Shown one piece after another: positions 54,022 through 63,885 of a DNA stretch of 64,000 nucleotides (the stretch's first letter is position 1; every line of letters starts with the position of its first letter). The notes beneath the pieces were generated by a model. The model was given only the letters and a program-made list of their open reading frames with translations. It did no database searches and was not told where the DNA came from. The translations under genes were made by a program, and so were the position numbers. The stretch is from Roseovarius dicentrarchi (GTDB lineage Bacteria > Pseudomonadota > Alphaproteobacteria > Rhodobacterales > Rhodobacteraceae): positions 26,109 through 90,108 of the forward strand of contig NZ_QNQP01000014.1 in NCBI RefSeq assembly GCF_003316635.1, given 5' to 3'.

Positions 54022-55502
54022 CAGGCTGTGCCCGCCCCTTCCAGCATGTCCGCCACCAGCCGGTTCAGAGCCAGAACGCCCCAGCCGGTCGCGCCCTTGG
54101 GCGCATAGGCCGTGTCGGATTTGACGGACGCGACGCCGGCGATGTCCAGATGGATCCATGGCGTCCCCTCCTGCACGAACCGTTTGAGGAACTGCGCCGC
54201 GGTGATGCTGCCCGCCGGGCGCCCGCCGACGTTTTTCATATCCGCGATCTGGCTTTTCAACTCGTCGTCATAGGCCTTGCCCATGGGCAGGCGCCACGCG
54301 CCCTCGCCCTCGGCCGCCGCCGCCTTCAGGAAGGCATCGCACAGCGTATCATCGTTGGAGAAAACGCCGGCATTTTCATGCCCCAGCCCGATGATTATGG
54401 CGCCCGTCAGCGTGGCCAGATCAATCATCGCGCGCGGTTTGTACGTTTCCTGCGCGTACCACATCACGTCTGCCAGAACCAGCCGGCCTTCGGCGTCGGT
54501 GTTGATCACCTCGACCGTGTCGCCCTTCATGGATGTGACCACATCACCGGGGCGCGTGGCGCGGTCCGATGGCATGTTTTCCACCAGCCCGACCAGTCCG
54601 ACGACGTTGGCCTTTGCGCCGCGCAGCGCCAGCGCGCGCATCACGCCGGCAACAACGCCCGCGCCGCCCATGTCCATGGTCATGTCCTCCATTCCGGCGG
54701 CCGGTTTCAGGCTGATCCCGCCGGTGTCGAACACCACGCCCTTGCCGACCAGCGCCAGCGGGGCGTCACCGTCCTTGCCGCCCATCCACTCCATCACCGC
54801 CACTTTGGAGGGGCTGGCGCTGCCGTGTCCGACGCTCAGCAGGCAGCCCATGCCCAGCTCGGCCAGCTTGTCCTCTTCCAGCACCGTGACCTTCAAGCCA
54901 AGGCTTTCCATATCCTTGATGCGGTTGGCAAATTCGGTGGTGGTCAGGTGGTTGGCCGGCTCGCTGACCAGATCGCGGGTGAAAAACGCGCCTTCGACCA
55001 CGGCGCTGGCGGATTTCGCGTCGGCCTCGACGGCGCTGGCGTCCTTGACCATCATCGTCACCGCGCCCGGTGTTTTCTGATCGCCGGTCTTGCGCGCGGT
55101 AAAGCTGTAGGCGCGCAGCGCGATGCCCTGAAGCAATTCGACCGGGCGCACCTGCGACGCGCCCAGAACGGTCATTCCCTTTTCGCCCAGCAGCTTGCCC
55201 AAGGCCGCGCCGCCCTTGCGCGCCTCAATCGCGCTGGCGCGCGGCGACAGGCGCAGGATATCCACCGCCTCGGCCTTCAGCCCCGCGGGCCATGCCAGCG
55301 ATGTCACCTCGCCGGGTTTCATATCCTCCAGCGCGCCGCCCTCGATCATGCGGGCCAGCGCGCCGCGGGTCAGTTTATTGACGCGTTTGGCGCCTGCATT
55401 CAGCTTGCCATCCGGGCCGATCAGCACGGCAATGCGCCCCTCGGCGGTGGCAATCCTGTCCAGATCGGTGTCGATGATGGTGGTCTTGGCGGGGGTCGTC
55501 AT
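54021..55502 (-). CDS. pepA: Leucyl aminopeptidase
   Basis: This 493-residue M17 metallopeptidase removes N-terminal residues. Metal and catalytic residues are visible: LVGKGVVFDTGGISLKPAAG with Lys/Asp, MDMGGAGVVAGVM, and the signature NTDAEGRLVLADVMWY. The ATG at 55502 is preferred over an in-frame start at 55625, which would add a Pro/His-rich stretch. It is divergent from lptF. In some bacteria PepA also binds DNA in site-specific recombination. Confidence 0.94.
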   Translation of the reverse strand: MTTPAKTTIIDTDLDRIATAEGRIAVLIGPDGKLNAGAKRVNKLTRGALARMIEGGALEDMKPGEVTSLAWPAGLKAEAVDILRLSPRASAIEARKGGAALGKLLGEKGMTVLGASQVRPVELLQGIALRAYSFTARKTGDQKTPGAVTMMVKDASAVEADAKSASAVVEGAFFTRDLVSEPANHLTTTEFANRIKDMESLGLKVTVLEEDKLAELGMGCLLSVGHGSASPSKVAVMEWMGGKDGDAPLALVGKGVVFDTGGISLKPAAGMEDMTMDMGGAGVVAGVMRALALRGAKANVVGLVGLVENMPSDRATRPGDVVTSMKGDTVEVINTDAEGRLVLADVMWYAQETYKPRAMIDLATLTGAIIIGLGHENAGVFSNDDTLCDAFLKAAAAEGEGAWRLPMGKAYDDELKSQIADMKNVGGRPAGSITAAQFLKRFVQEGTPWIHLDIAGVASVKSDTAYAPKGATGWGVLALNRLVADMLEGAGTA

Positions 55503-55672
55503 GGGGCGGCTCCTATGGGGGTCATGCGGTGAATGTCGTCTCTGCGGCGGACTCTGCGCATTTTCACCCCAAGTGCAATGGCACCCCGCCGCCGGGGCCG
55601 GGATTAGCAGTTTTACTGCCTGCATATTTGGTTTAGCTTGCCACCAGATATTGTGTCTCGGGGGGGAGTGAA

Positions 55673-56806
55673 TTGGCCAGATTCGACAGATATATGCTGT
55701 CGCAATTCATGGTGCTGTTCGGATTCTTCGCGTTGGTGCTAGTGTCGATCTTCTGGATCAACAAGGCGGTGCGCATGTTCGACCGCCTGATCAGCGACGG
55801 CCAATCGGCCTGGATCTTCATTGAATTCACCGCGCTGACCCTGCCCGGCGTCATCGGTATCGTGCTGCCCATCGCGGCCTTTGCCGGGGCGGTTTACGTG
55901 ACCAACCGGCTCAGCACCGAAAGCGAGCTGGTGGTGATGCAGGCAACCGGGTTCTCGCCCTGGCGGCTGGCGCGGCCGGTGGTCTATTACGGGGCAATCG
56001 TGGCGCTGATGATGTCGCTGCTGCTGCATCTGCTTATCCCGCTCAGCCTGAAACAGCTGGAGACGCGCCGCGCCGAAGTGTCGGGCAATATCACCGCCAA
56101 GCTGCTGACCGAGGGCGAATTTCTGCACCCCGCCTCTGGCGTGACGTTCTACATCCGCGAAATCACGCCCAATGGCGAGCTGCGCAATGTATTCCTGTCC
56201 GACCGCCGCCGCGCCGGGGCACCGACCACCTATACATCATCGCAGGCGTATCTCGTGCAGGGTGGCGGCGGGACCAAGCTGGTGATGGTCGCCGGGCTGG
56301 CGCAGAACATATCGGCTGACGGCCAGCGGCTGTTTACCACGCATTTCGATGACTTTTCATACGATATCAGCCGATTGGTGGCAAAGAACGCGCTGAACCT
56401 TGACCGGATCGCCTTTGCCTCCACGCTGGATCTGATCCGCGATCCGGGCGCGGTGGCCGAGCGGACGAATGTCACGCTGGGCGTGGCTGTCACCGCGCTG
56501 CACAACCGGTTTGCACAGGCGATCCTGTGCCTTGTGGCGGCGCTGGTGGGGTTTGCGACGCTGCTCCAGGGCGGATTTAGCCGGTTCGGCGTCTGGCGGC
56601 AGATCATCACCGCATTCTTTTTGCTGATCGGTGTCAAACTGATCGAGGCCGCTGTTGCCGGGCCGGTTCTGGCCGCGCCGATGCTGTGGCCGCTGATGTA
56701 TCTGCCCAGCGCGGCGGGGCTGACCCTGTCGGCGCTGATGCTGCATGCGGCGGCCCATCCGGGGCTGATACGGCGCCTGCGCAGGCGCACGAGGGCGGCG
56801 ACGTGA
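55673..56806 (+). CDS. lptF: LPS export ABC permease LptF
   Basis: LptF and LptG form the inner-membrane part of the LPS transporter with LptB. The 377-residue protein has membrane helices at both ends (YMLSQFMVLFGFFALVLVSI; HAAAHPGLIRRL tail) around a periplasmic jellyroll, with LTLPGVIGIVLPIAAFAGAV and LSTESELVVMQATGFSPWRL typical of YjgP/YjgQ. The start is TTG at 55673, preceded by GGGGGGAG; no ATG or GTG in this frame is suitable. It overlaps lptG by 4 bases (GTGA). Confidence 0.92.
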   Translation: MARFDRYMLSQFMVLFGFFALVLVSIFWINKAVRMFDRLISDGQSAWIFIEFTALTLPGVIGIVLPIAAFAGAVYVTNRLSTESELVVMQATGFSPWRLARPVVYYGAIVALMMSLLLHLLIPLSLKQLETRRAEVSGNITAKLLTEGEFLHPASGVTFYIREITPNGELRNVFLSDRRRAGAPTTYTSSQAYLVQGGGGTKLVMVAGLAQNISADGQRLFTTHFDDFSYDISRLVAKNALNLDRIAFASTLDLIRDPGAVAERTNVTLGVAVTALHNRFAQAILCLVAALVGFATLLQGGFSRFGVWRQIITAFFLLIGVKLIEAAVAGPVLAAPMLWPLMYLPSAAGLTLSALMLHAAAHPGLIRRLRRRTRAAT

Positions 56807-57894
56807 CACTTTACTATTACTTCGCCCGCAAATTCCTGTGGACCTATCTGGGCATCACCGCCATTTTCGTGGTGATCCTGGGCCTGATCGACATGGTGGA
56901 CGAGCTTCAGGATTTTCCCGAACTGCACGTCTGGGAGGTGGCGCAGGTGGTGCTGCTGAACCTGCCCCACGCCAATTACGAGATATTGCCGCTGGTGATG
57001 ATCCTTGCCTCGGTCGCGGTGTTTGTCCGGCTGGCGCGCACCTCCGAGATGGTGGTTGTGCGCGCTTCGGGTCTGTCGGGCTTTCGCGGCATGCTGGCGC
57101 CGCTGACCATGGCCGCGTTGATCGGGCTGGTGTCGATCACGGTGCTGAACCCGGTGGTCGCCGCCTCCTCGAAACAGTACAATAATCTGGTCGCCAGCTA
57201 CGAGGGCGGCGGCACCAGCATCATGGCCCTGTCCTCCGAGGGGCTGTGGCTGCGGCAGGGCAGCGCCATGGGCCAGACGGTGATTCACGCCACCAGCGCC
57301 AGCGCGGATGTCAGCACCCTGAACAATGCCACCTTCATCGCCTTTGCACCCGATGGCGAGCCGGTGCGCAGGCTCGCCGCACAGCGCGCGACGCTGGGCA
57401 CCGGCGAATGGCTGCTGGAGGGGGTCAAGCTGTGGGATCTGTCCGGCGGCGCAAATCCCGAGGCGACAGCACAGCGCATGGCGCAGCTCAGCGTGCCGTC
57501 GGCGCTGACGCGCGACGGCATCATCGACAGCTTTGGCAAGCCGGAATACATCGCCATCTGGGACCTGCCCGCATTCATCGCCCAGCTGGAGCAGGCCGGA
57601 TTTTCGGCCCGCCGCTATGCCGTCTGGTTCCAGATGGAGCTGGCGCGCCCGATCTTTCTGATGGCGCTGGTGCTGGTCGCGGGCGCGCTGACCATGCGGC
57701 ACGCGCGCACGACGAATACGGGCATTTCGGTGCTGATCGCGCTCATGCTGGGCTTTTCGCTGCATTATGTGCGCAATTTCGCGCAAGTACTGGGCGAAAA
57801 TGGACAAATTCCGGTTATCCTGGCCGCGTGGGCGCCACCTGCTGCGTCATTGATGCTTGCCATTGGCATTTTGCTGCATATGGAGGACGGATGA
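56803..57894 (+). CDS. lptG: LPS export ABC permease LptG
   Basis: The 363-residue partner of LptF has the same architecture: YFARKFLWTYLGITAIFVVI at the start, NLPHANYEILPLVMILASVA, RTSEMVVVRASGLSGFRGML, periplasmic beta domain, and RHARTTNTGISVLIALMLGF at the end. The GTG at 56803 overlaps the lptF stop, and its own stop overlaps the lptD start (ATGA). LptB, LptC and LptA genes are not in the window. Confidence 0.92.
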   Translation: MTLYYYFARKFLWTYLGITAIFVVILGLIDMVDELQDFPELHVWEVAQVVLLNLPHANYEILPLVMILASVAVFVRLARTSEMVVVRASGLSGFRGMLAPLTMAALIGLVSITVLNPVVAASSKQYNNLVASYEGGGTSIMALSSEGLWLRQGSAMGQTVIHATSASADVSTLNNATFIAFAPDGEPVRRLAAQRATLGTGEWLLEGVKLWDLSGGANPEATAQRMAQLSVPSALTRDGIIDSFGKPEYIAIWDLPAFIAQLEQAGFSARRYAVWFQMELARPIFLMALVLVAGALTMRHARTTNTGISVLIALMLGFSLHYVRNFAQVLGENGQIPVILAAWAPPAASLMLAIGILLHMEDG

Positions 57895-60062
57895 CCCGCC
57901 TGTTACGCCTGCTCGCGATCCTGCTGTGCCTGCTGCCCGCGCCCCTGCTGGCGCAGGACCGCGGCGCGCTGCTGATCGCCGACGAGGTACTGATCGAGGG
58001 TGGCGGCACGCTGATCGCCACCGGCAATGTCGAGGCGGTGTATGACGGCCAGCGCCTGAAGGCGCGGCGCATCACCTATGACAAGGCCGCCGACAGGCTG
58101 GGCATCGAGGGGCCGATCACGCTGTTTGATGGCAATTACACCACCATTCTGGCCGATGCGGGGCAGCTGGACCGGGATATGCAGAACGGCATACTGACCG
58201 GCGCGCGCATCGTGATGGACGATCAGCTGCAACTGGCCGCAAATCAGATCAACCGCACCGAGGGGAGGTATTCGCAGCTCTACAAGGCGGCGGTGACCTC
58301 CTGCCAGGTCTGCACGGATGGCGGCACGCCGCTGTGGCAGATCCGCGCCCGCCGCGTCATTCACGATGCCGAAACGCAGCAGCTGTATCTGGACGGCGCG
58401 CAGTTTCGCATTGGCACCGTTCCGGTCGCCTATTTTCCACGCCTGCGTCTGCCGGACCCCACCGTCACGCGGGCCAGCGGGTTTCTGACACCGTCGTTTT
58501 ATAATTCCAGCCTGCTGGGCACGGGCATCAAGGTGCCTTATTTCATCCGTATCGGGGACGACAAGGACCTGACGCTGACGCCCTATTACACTGACAAGAC
58601 GCGCACGCTGGAATTTCGCTACCGGCAGGCCTTTGCCTCGGGCGGGATCGAATTCGAGGGCGCGTTCAGCCGCGATGATCTGGTGCGCCGCGACGACCGC
58701 GCTTATATCTTTGGACGCGGCGTATTTGCCTTGCGCGACGAATATGTGCTGCGCTTTCATATCGAAGCGGTCAAGGACGATGCTTATCTCGTCGATTACG
58801 GCTATAGCGACAAGGACCGTCTGGACAGCGAAATTTCGGTCGAGCGGGTGCGCCGCGATGAGTGGCGCCGCGCCGCGCTGACCTATTATCACAGCCTGCG
58901 CCCCGGCGAGGACAGCGCGGTCATGCCCACCAGCGTTGCCAATTTCGACTATGAAAAACGGTACTTTCCCACCCGGATCGGCGGGGAGCTGCGCCTTGCC
59001 GCCGAGGCGCACAGCCATTACCGCTGGTCGTCGGAGCTTACCGATACCGACCCGACGGACGCCGACCGCTTTTCCGACGGGCGCGACGTGACGCGCCTCA
59101 TGACCAGCGCCGACTGGCGCCGCACCTGGACGGTGCTGGGCGGCCTGCGCGCCACGACGCAGGCAGGTGTTGCGGTGGATCATATCCGCGTAAACGATGC
59201 CGGGACCACCTCGCGCAGTTTGCTCAGTGCCGCGACGCCGAATGCGGCGCTGACGCTGCGCTATCCACTGGCCAAGACCACGTCGCGCGGCGCCACCCAC
59301 CTGATCGAGCCGATGATGCAGCTGGCCTGGGTTGGCGGCAAGACGCGCAACATCGTCAATGACGAAAGCACACGCACCGAATTCGACGAAGGCAACCTGC
59401 TGTCGCTGTCACGCTTTGCCGCCGCCGACCGGCGCGAGCGCGGCATCAGTGCGTCCTATGGCCTCAGCTGGACGCGCTTTGCGCCCGGCGGCCTGCGCAG
59501 CACGCTGGCCGTCGGGCAGATCACCCGCGACCGCACACAGCGCGAGGCAACCGGCGCGCAGAGTTTTTCGCCCTCCTCCGGGCTGCGCGGCACCACCTCC
59601 GATCTGCTGATCGCGGGGCAGATCGCGACGCAGAACGGCCTGACACTGACCGCGCGCGGCCTGCTGGACGGTGCGTTCGACCCTACCAAGGCCGAGGCGC
59701 GCGCAAGTTGGCGCAACGCGGTACTGGACCTGGGCGCAACCTATATCTGGCTGCCCTCCGATGCACAGGAGGAACGGTTCAGCACGGCGTCCGAATGGGC
59801 GCTGGACGGATCCTACCGCATTTCGCGGCATTGGACAGGCGACGCCGAATGGCGGTACAACGCGGCAAGTGATCGCAGCGTCCGGGCCGGCCTGGGCGTG
59901 ACCTATACAAATGAATGTGTCGAAGTCTCTCTTTCGGCCTCGCGCCGCTTCACGTCTTCCACTATCCTCGAGCCGTCGACGGATATCTCTCTCACCGTTG
60001 GCCTGCGTGGCTTCAGCGCGCGCGCCGTGGACAAAAGTTACGTTCGGGAATGCAAAAAATGA
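57891..60062 (+). CDS. lptD: LPS assembly outer-membrane protein LptD
   Basis: LptD inserts LPS into the outer leaflet. The 723-residue precursor has a signal peptide (LLRLLAILLCLLPAPLLAQD), then an N-terminal OstA/LptA-like beta-jellyroll (LIEGGGTLIATGNVEAVYDG; TGARIVMDDQLQLAANQINR). A large beta barrel follows (SFYNSSLLGTGIKVPYFIRI, FRYRQAFASGGIEFEGAFSR, alternating strands to the end). VTSCQVCTDGG in the jellyroll and the near-terminal Cys residues (TNECVEVSL, VRECKK) fit the disulfide-linked type. ATGA overlap with lptG; the last codons overlap surA. Confidence 0.93.
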   Translation: MTRLLRLLAILLCLLPAPLLAQDRGALLIADEVLIEGGGTLIATGNVEAVYDGQRLKARRITYDKAADRLGIEGPITLFDGNYTTILADAGQLDRDMQNGILTGARIVMDDQLQLAANQINRTEGRYSQLYKAAVTSCQVCTDGGTPLWQIRARRVIHDAETQQLYLDGAQFRIGTVPVAYFPRLRLPDPTVTRASGFLTPSFYNSSLLGTGIKVPYFIRIGDDKDLTLTPYYTDKTRTLEFRYRQAFASGGIEFEGAFSRDDLVRRDDRAYIFGRGVFALRDEYVLRFHIEAVKDDAYLVDYGYSDKDRLDSEISVERVRRDEWRRAALTYYHSLRPGEDSAVMPTSVANFDYEKRYFPTRIGGELRLAAEAHSHYRWSSELTDTDPTDADRFSDGRDVTRLMTSADWRRTWTVLGGLRATTQAGVAVDHIRVNDAGTTSRSLLSAATPNAALTLRYPLAKTTSRGATHLIEPMMQLAWVGGKTRNIVNDESTRTEFDEGNLLSLSRFAAADRRERGISASYGLSWTRFAPGGLRSTLAVGQITRDRTQREATGAQSFSPSSGLRGTTSDLLIAGQIATQNGLTLTARGLLDGAFDPTKAEARASWRNAVLDLGATYIWLPSDAQEERFSTASEWALDGSYRISRHWTGDAEWRYNAASDRSVRAGLGVTYTNECVEVSLSASRRFTSSTILEPSTDISLTVGLRGFSARAVDKSYVRECKK

Positions 60063-61339
60063 CCTCATCGACCCCTCTCAAAACCACCCTCCGGGGCGCC
60101 CTTCTGGCCCTGATGCTGCCCTTGGCCGTGGCGCCTGCCGCGCTGCCGCAAATGGCCGCGGCGCAGGGCCTGTTCGATCCGGTGGTCAAGGTAAACGGCG
60201 CCGCCGTCACCCGCTACGAGCTGGAGCAGCGCGCGACGCTGCTGAAACTGCTGCGCGCCCCTGCCGATCCGATCAAGCTGGCGCGCGAACAGTTGATCGA
60301 GGACCGGCTGAAAGCCGAGGCTGCCATCGCCAACGGCGTCACCGTTGACGAGACCATGATCCGCGCCGGGATGGAACAGTTCGCATCCCAGGGCAACCTG
60401 AGCGTTGAACAGATGGTCGCCCTTCTGGCGCGCGGCGGCGTTGCCGAGGAAACGTTCCGCGAATTCGTGCGCGCCGGCCTGATCTGGCGCGAAGTCACGC
60501 AGACCCGGTTCGGCCCGCGCGTGTCCGTCAGCGAAGAGGATCTGGAGCGTGCCCGCGCGGCCACCTCCGGCGCCGCCGGGGTGCGGGTGCTGCTGTCCGA
60601 AATCATCATCCCCTTCACGCCCCAGAACGAGGCGCAAGTGCTGGCCAAGGCGCGCCAGATTTCCGAAATCACGTCAACCGGCGCGTTTTCAGCGCAGGCG
60701 CAGCAATTCTCCGCCACCCAGACGCGCGATGCCGGCGGGCGCCTGCCTTGGCAGCCGATCACGAAACTGCCCCCCGTTCTGCGCCCGCTGGTTCTGGGCC
60801 TTGCCCCCGGCGAGGTGACGGACCCGCTGCCGCTGGACGGTGCGGTTGCGCTGTTCCAGATGCGCGACATTCAGGAAACCCAGACGCCCGATCCGGTCTA
60901 TTCGGCGATCGAATACGCCGCCTACTACATTCCCGGCGGGCGCAGCCCCGATGCGCTGGCCCGCGCTGCGCAGGTCGATGCGATCACAGACACCTGCGAC
61001 GATCTTTATGCCGTCGCCAAGGGGCAGCCGCCATCGGTACTGGAACGCGGCACGAAATCCCCTGCCGAGATCCCCGATGACATCGCCATTTCGCTGTCGC
61101 GCCTTGATCCGGGCGAGGTGTCGTATGACGTCACGCGCGCAAACGGGCAAACGCTGGTCCTGCTGATGATGTGCGGGCGCAGCCAATCTGTGGCCGAGGC
61201 GCCCGGTGCCGGTGCGGACGGCGACGCGCCCGATGAAACCGCGCAACTGTCGCAGCAGATCGCCAGCCGCCGGCTGGAATCCTTCGCCAGCGGCTACCTT
61301 GAGCAGTTGAGGTCCGAGGCGCGGATTATCGAATACTGA
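60059..61339 (+). CDS. surA: SurA-type periplasmic chaperone/prolyl isomerase
   Basis: The 426-residue precursor has a signal peptide (LRGALLALMLPLAVAPAALP, then QMAAA), a SurA N-terminal chaperone helix region (VVKVNGAAVTRYELEQRATL, LAREQLIEDRLKAEAAIANG) and one parvulin-like domain (VLLSEIIIPFTPQNEAQVLA, QTRDAGGRLPWQPITKLPPV, DGAVALFQMRDIQE). E. coli SurA has two parvulin domains; this one has a single clear one. The ATG at 60059 overlaps the lptD stop by 4 bases; an ATG at 60050 is less likely. Its clients include LptD, encoded immediately upstream. Confidence 0.92.
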   Translation: MTSSTPLKTTLRGALLALMLPLAVAPAALPQMAAAQGLFDPVVKVNGAAVTRYELEQRATLLKLLRAPADPIKLAREQLIEDRLKAEAAIANGVTVDETMIRAGMEQFASQGNLSVEQMVALLARGGVAEETFREFVRAGLIWREVTQTRFGPRVSVSEEDLERARAATSGAAGVRVLLSEIIIPFTPQNEAQVLAKARQISEITSTGAFSAQAQQFSATQTRDAGGRLPWQPITKLPPVLRPLVLGLAPGEVTDPLPLDGAVALFQMRDIQETQTPDPVYSAIEYAAYYIPGGRSPDALARAAQVDAITDTCDDLYAVAKGQPPSVLERGTKSPAEIPDDIAISLSRLDPGEVSYDVTRANGQTLVLLMMCGRSQSVAEAPGAGADGDAPDETAQLSQQIASRRLESFASGYLEQLRSEARIIEY

Positions 61340-62313
61340 TGCCCGGCTCCATGCCCCCCATCGCGCTCAGCTGCGGGGAACCTTCGGGCATCGGCCCCGA
61401 ACTGGCGCAAAAGGCGTGGGGGGCGCTGGGCGCGTCCCTGCCGTTCTTCTGGATCGGTGATCCGGCGCACCTGCCCGGCGGCTGCCCGGTGACGTTGATC
61501 GACCGGCCGGATCAGGCCATTGGCGCCACTGGCCTGCCGGTTCTGGCGCATGCCATGCCCGGCGCACTGACCCCCGGCACCCCCAATCCCGCCCATGCCC
61601 AGGGCGTGATTGATGCCATCGCGCGCGGCGTCGATCTGGCGCTGTCAGGCGCGGCAGGCGCGCTGTGTACCGCGCCCATTCACAAAAAGGCGCTATCGGA
61701 TGGCGCGGGTTTTGCCCATCCCGGCCATACCGAATATCTGGCGGCGCTGACCGGCACGCCCCGCGTGGTGATGATGCTGGCCAGCGACCAGTTGCGCGTG
61801 GTGCCGGCCACCATTCACCTGCCCCTGCGCGATGTTGCGCAGGCGCTGACCCCCGATCTGCTGGGCGATACCATCCGCATCACCCATGCGGGCCTGATCC
61901 GTGATTTCGGCATCGCCGCACCGCGCATTGCCATTGCCGGGCTGAACCCCCATGCCGGCGAAGGCGGCAAAATCGGCCGCGAGGAGCTGGACCTGATTGC
62001 CCCGGTTCTGGACGCCTTGCGCGCCGAGGGGCTGAACCTGATCGGCCCGCTATCGGCCGATACCATGTTTCACGCCGCCGCGCGCGCGGGCTATGATGCG
62101 GCGATTTGCATGTACCACGATCAGGCGCTGATCCCGATCAAGACGCTGGATTTTGACCGCGGCGTCAACGTCACGCTGGGCCTGCCCATCGTGCGCACCT
62201 CGCCCGACCATGGCACCGCGCTTGACATCGCCGGGCGCGGCATGGCCAACCCCACATCGCTGATCGACGCGCTGAAAATGGCCGCGCGCATGGCGGCGGC
62301 GCGCAGCGGATGA
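61339..62313 (+). CDS. pdxA: 4-Hydroxythreonine-4-phosphate dehydrogenase
   Basis: PdxA oxidises 4-phosphohydroxy-L-threonine in pyridoxal 5'-phosphate synthesis. The 324-residue product has [40 protein letters not shown] with metal-binding His, [13 protein letters not shown] substrate segment ([18 protein letters not shown]), [20 protein letters not shown] and [20 protein letters not shown]. Start overlaps surA stop by one base (TGATG). The surA-pdxA-rsmA order is classical in proteobacteria. Confidence 0.95.
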   Translation: MPGSMPPIALSCGEPSGIGPELAQKAWGALGASLPFFWIGDPAHLPGGCPVTLIDRPDQAIGATGLPVLAHAMPGALTPGTPNPAHAQGVIDAIARGVDLALSGAAGALCTAPIHKKALSDGAGFAHPGHTEYLAALTGTPRVVMMLASDQLRVVPATIHLPLRDVAQALTPDLLGDTIRITHAGLIRDFGIAAPRIAIAGLNPHAGEGGKIGREELDLIAPVLDALRAEGLNLIGPLSADTMFHAAARAGYDAAICMYHDQALIPIKTLDFDRGVNVTLGLPIVRTSPDHGTALDIAGRGMANPTSLIDALKMAARMAAARSG

Positions 62314-63146
62314 GCATCGACACCCTGCCCCCCCTGCGCGCGGTGATCGCCGCGCATGAGCTGAGCGCGCGCAAGGCGCTGGGCCAGAATTTCCTGCTGG
62401 ATCTGAACCTGACCGCGAAAATCGCGCGGCAGGCGGGTGATCTTACCGGCTGCGACGTGTTGGAAATCGGCCCCGGTCCCGGCGGTCTGACGCGGGGCCT
62501 GCTGGCCGAAGGCGCGCGGCACGTGCTGGCGATTGAAAAAGATCCCCGCTGCATTCCCGCGCTGGAGGAAATCGCTGCCGCCTACCCCGGCAGGCTGACG
62601 ATCATCGAAGGTGACGCGCTGAAAACGGATCCGCTCCAGCATCTGACGCCGCCGATCCGCGTGGCCGCGAACCTGCCCTATAATGTCGGCACCGAACTGC
62701 TGGTGCGCTGGCTGACGCCCGATAGCTGGCCACCCTACTGGCAATCGCTGACCCTGATGTTTCAGCGCGAAGTGGCCGAGCGGATCGTCGCCACCCCCGG
62801 CTCCAAGGCCTACGGGCGCCTTGCATTGCTGGCGCAATGGCGCACCGATGCCCGCATCGTCATGCATCTGCCACCCGAGGCATTTTCGCCGCCGCCCAAA
62901 GTCTCCAGCGCGGTTGTTCATCTCACCGCCCTGCCCCAGCCGCGCTATCCCGCGCAGCCGAAACTGCTGGAGCGGACCGTTGCAATGGCCTTCAACCAGC
63001 GGCGCAAGATGCTGCGCGCGGCGCTCAAGGGGCTGGCCCCCGATATCGAGGACCGGCTGATTGCGTCCGGCATCCAGCCGACAGACCGCGCCGAAACCAT
63101 CGGGCTGGAGCAGTTTTGCGCCCTTGCGCGCACATTGGAAAGCTAA
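62310..63146 (+). CDS. rsmA: 16S rRNA A1518/A1519 dimethyltransferase
   Basis: RsmA (KsgA) dimethylates two adenines near the 3' end of 16S rRNA in 30S maturation. The 278-residue product has [40 protein letters not shown] for SAM binding, [18 protein letters not shown] with the catalytic [24 protein letters not shown] and [20 protein letters not shown]. The start overlaps the pdxA stop by 4 bases. Confidence 0.96.
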   Translation: MSIDTLPPLRAVIAAHELSARKALGQNFLLDLNLTAKIARQAGDLTGCDVLEIGPGPGGLTRGLLAEGARHVLAIEKDPRCIPALEEIAAAYPGRLTIIEGDALKTDPLQHLTPPIRVAANLPYNVGTELLVRWLTPDSWPPYWQSLTLMFQREVAERIVATPGSKAYGRLALLAQWRTDARIVMHLPPEAFSPPPKVSSAVVHLTALPQPRYPAQPKLLERTVAMAFNQRRKMLRAALKGLAPDIEDRLIASGIQPTDRAETIGLEQFCALARTLES

Positions 63147-63149
63147 GCC

Positions 63150-63734
63150 ATGCTGGCCATCCTGCTGCCTGCCGCCGGCGCATCACGGCGGATGGGCGGG
63201 CGCGACAAACTGCTGGAGCTGGTAGACGGCGCGCCGCTGCTGGCACGGCAGGCGGCGCGCGCGCGCGCCACCGGCGCGCCTGTCTATGTCACCACGCGCC
63301 ACGACAGACCTGCGCGCAGCGCGGCGCTGGCGGGGCTGGCGGTACGGCAGGTGGGCGTCGATGACCCGGATCTTGGGCTGTCGGCGTCAATCCGGGCGGG
63401 CGTCGCGGCGCTGGCGCCGGACATCACCGCGCTGCTGGTCCTGCTGCCGGATCTGCCCGATATCGAGACTGCCGATATCCGGGCCATGATCGCCGCCCAC
63501 GCCGCCCATCCCGGCCGCATCCTGCGCGCGGTTGCCGTAAACGGGGCGCCGGGGCATCCGACGGTTTTTCCGATGAAATTCTTCGCGGCCCTGACCCGGC
63601 TGACAGGTGACACAGGCGCGCAGACGCTGCTGCGGCAAGAGCGGTTTGTCCCGGTCACGCTGCCGGGATACCGCGCTGTTACCGATCTGGATACCCCCGA
63701 AGATTGGGCCACCTGGCGCGCGCAACGCGATTGA
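63150..63734 (+). CDS. MobA-like nucleotidyltransferase
   Basis: The 194-residue protein begins LAILLPAAGASRRMGGRDKL, the NTP-transferase signature of MobA/MocA-type enzymes. VLLPDLPDIETADIRAMIAA follows with the metal-binding Asp, then NGAPGHPTVFPMKFFAALTR and an ending DLDTPEDWATWRAQ. Such enzymes add a nucleotide to molybdopterin or another small metabolite. It follows rsmA by 3 bases, so it could be co-transcribed. Without xdh/coxM-type neighbours, MocA versus another substrate cannot be decided. Confidence 0.82.
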   Translation: MLAILLPAAGASRRMGGRDKLLELVDGAPLLARQAARARATGAPVYVTTRHDRPARSAALAGLAVRQVGVDDPDLGLSASIRAGVAALAPDITALLVLLPDLPDIETADIRAMIAAHAAHPGRILRAVAVNGAPGHPTVFPMKFFAALTRLTGDTGAQTLLRQERFVPVTLPGYRAVTDLDTPEDWATWRAQRD

Positions 63735-63754
63735 CTGATCCCTGATACGAAACA

Positions 63755-63776
63755 ATCCCGGCGCAGGCGCCGGGAT
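63755..63776 (+). terminator. Terminator after the MobA-like gene
   Basis: Perfect 10-bp stem ATCCCGGCGC / GCGCCGGGAT with a 2-base centre (so about 9 bp with a larger loop). AGTTCATTTTC follows, giving a moderate T-rich tail. It lies 20 bases past the stop and ends the long lpt-surA-pdxA-rsmA-mobA stretch. Confidence 0.65.
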
Positions 63777-63820
63777 AGTTCATTTTCATCGCGCTCTTTT
63801 CAAAGCAACATCAGCCGCCC

Positions 63821-63885
63821 TTACTTGGTCAGCAACCGCGCCTCGTGCTTTTTCAGCGAGCGGCGCGCAGCCTTGTGAATCGGCA
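63821..63885 (-). pseudogene. C-terminal fragment of a gene cut by the insertion sequence
   Basis: Reading leftward, an open frame enters from the insertion-sequence end at about 63886 and stops with TAA at 63821. It encodes about 20 residues (PIHKAARRSLKKHEARLLTK). Codon choice is coding-like (CGC, GCG, CTG, GAG). It has no good ribosome site of its own, so it is best read as the 3' end of a gene interrupted by the IS21-type element. The family cannot be named from so few residues; an independent 21-residue ORF starting with ATG at 63886 is possible. Confidence 0.35.
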
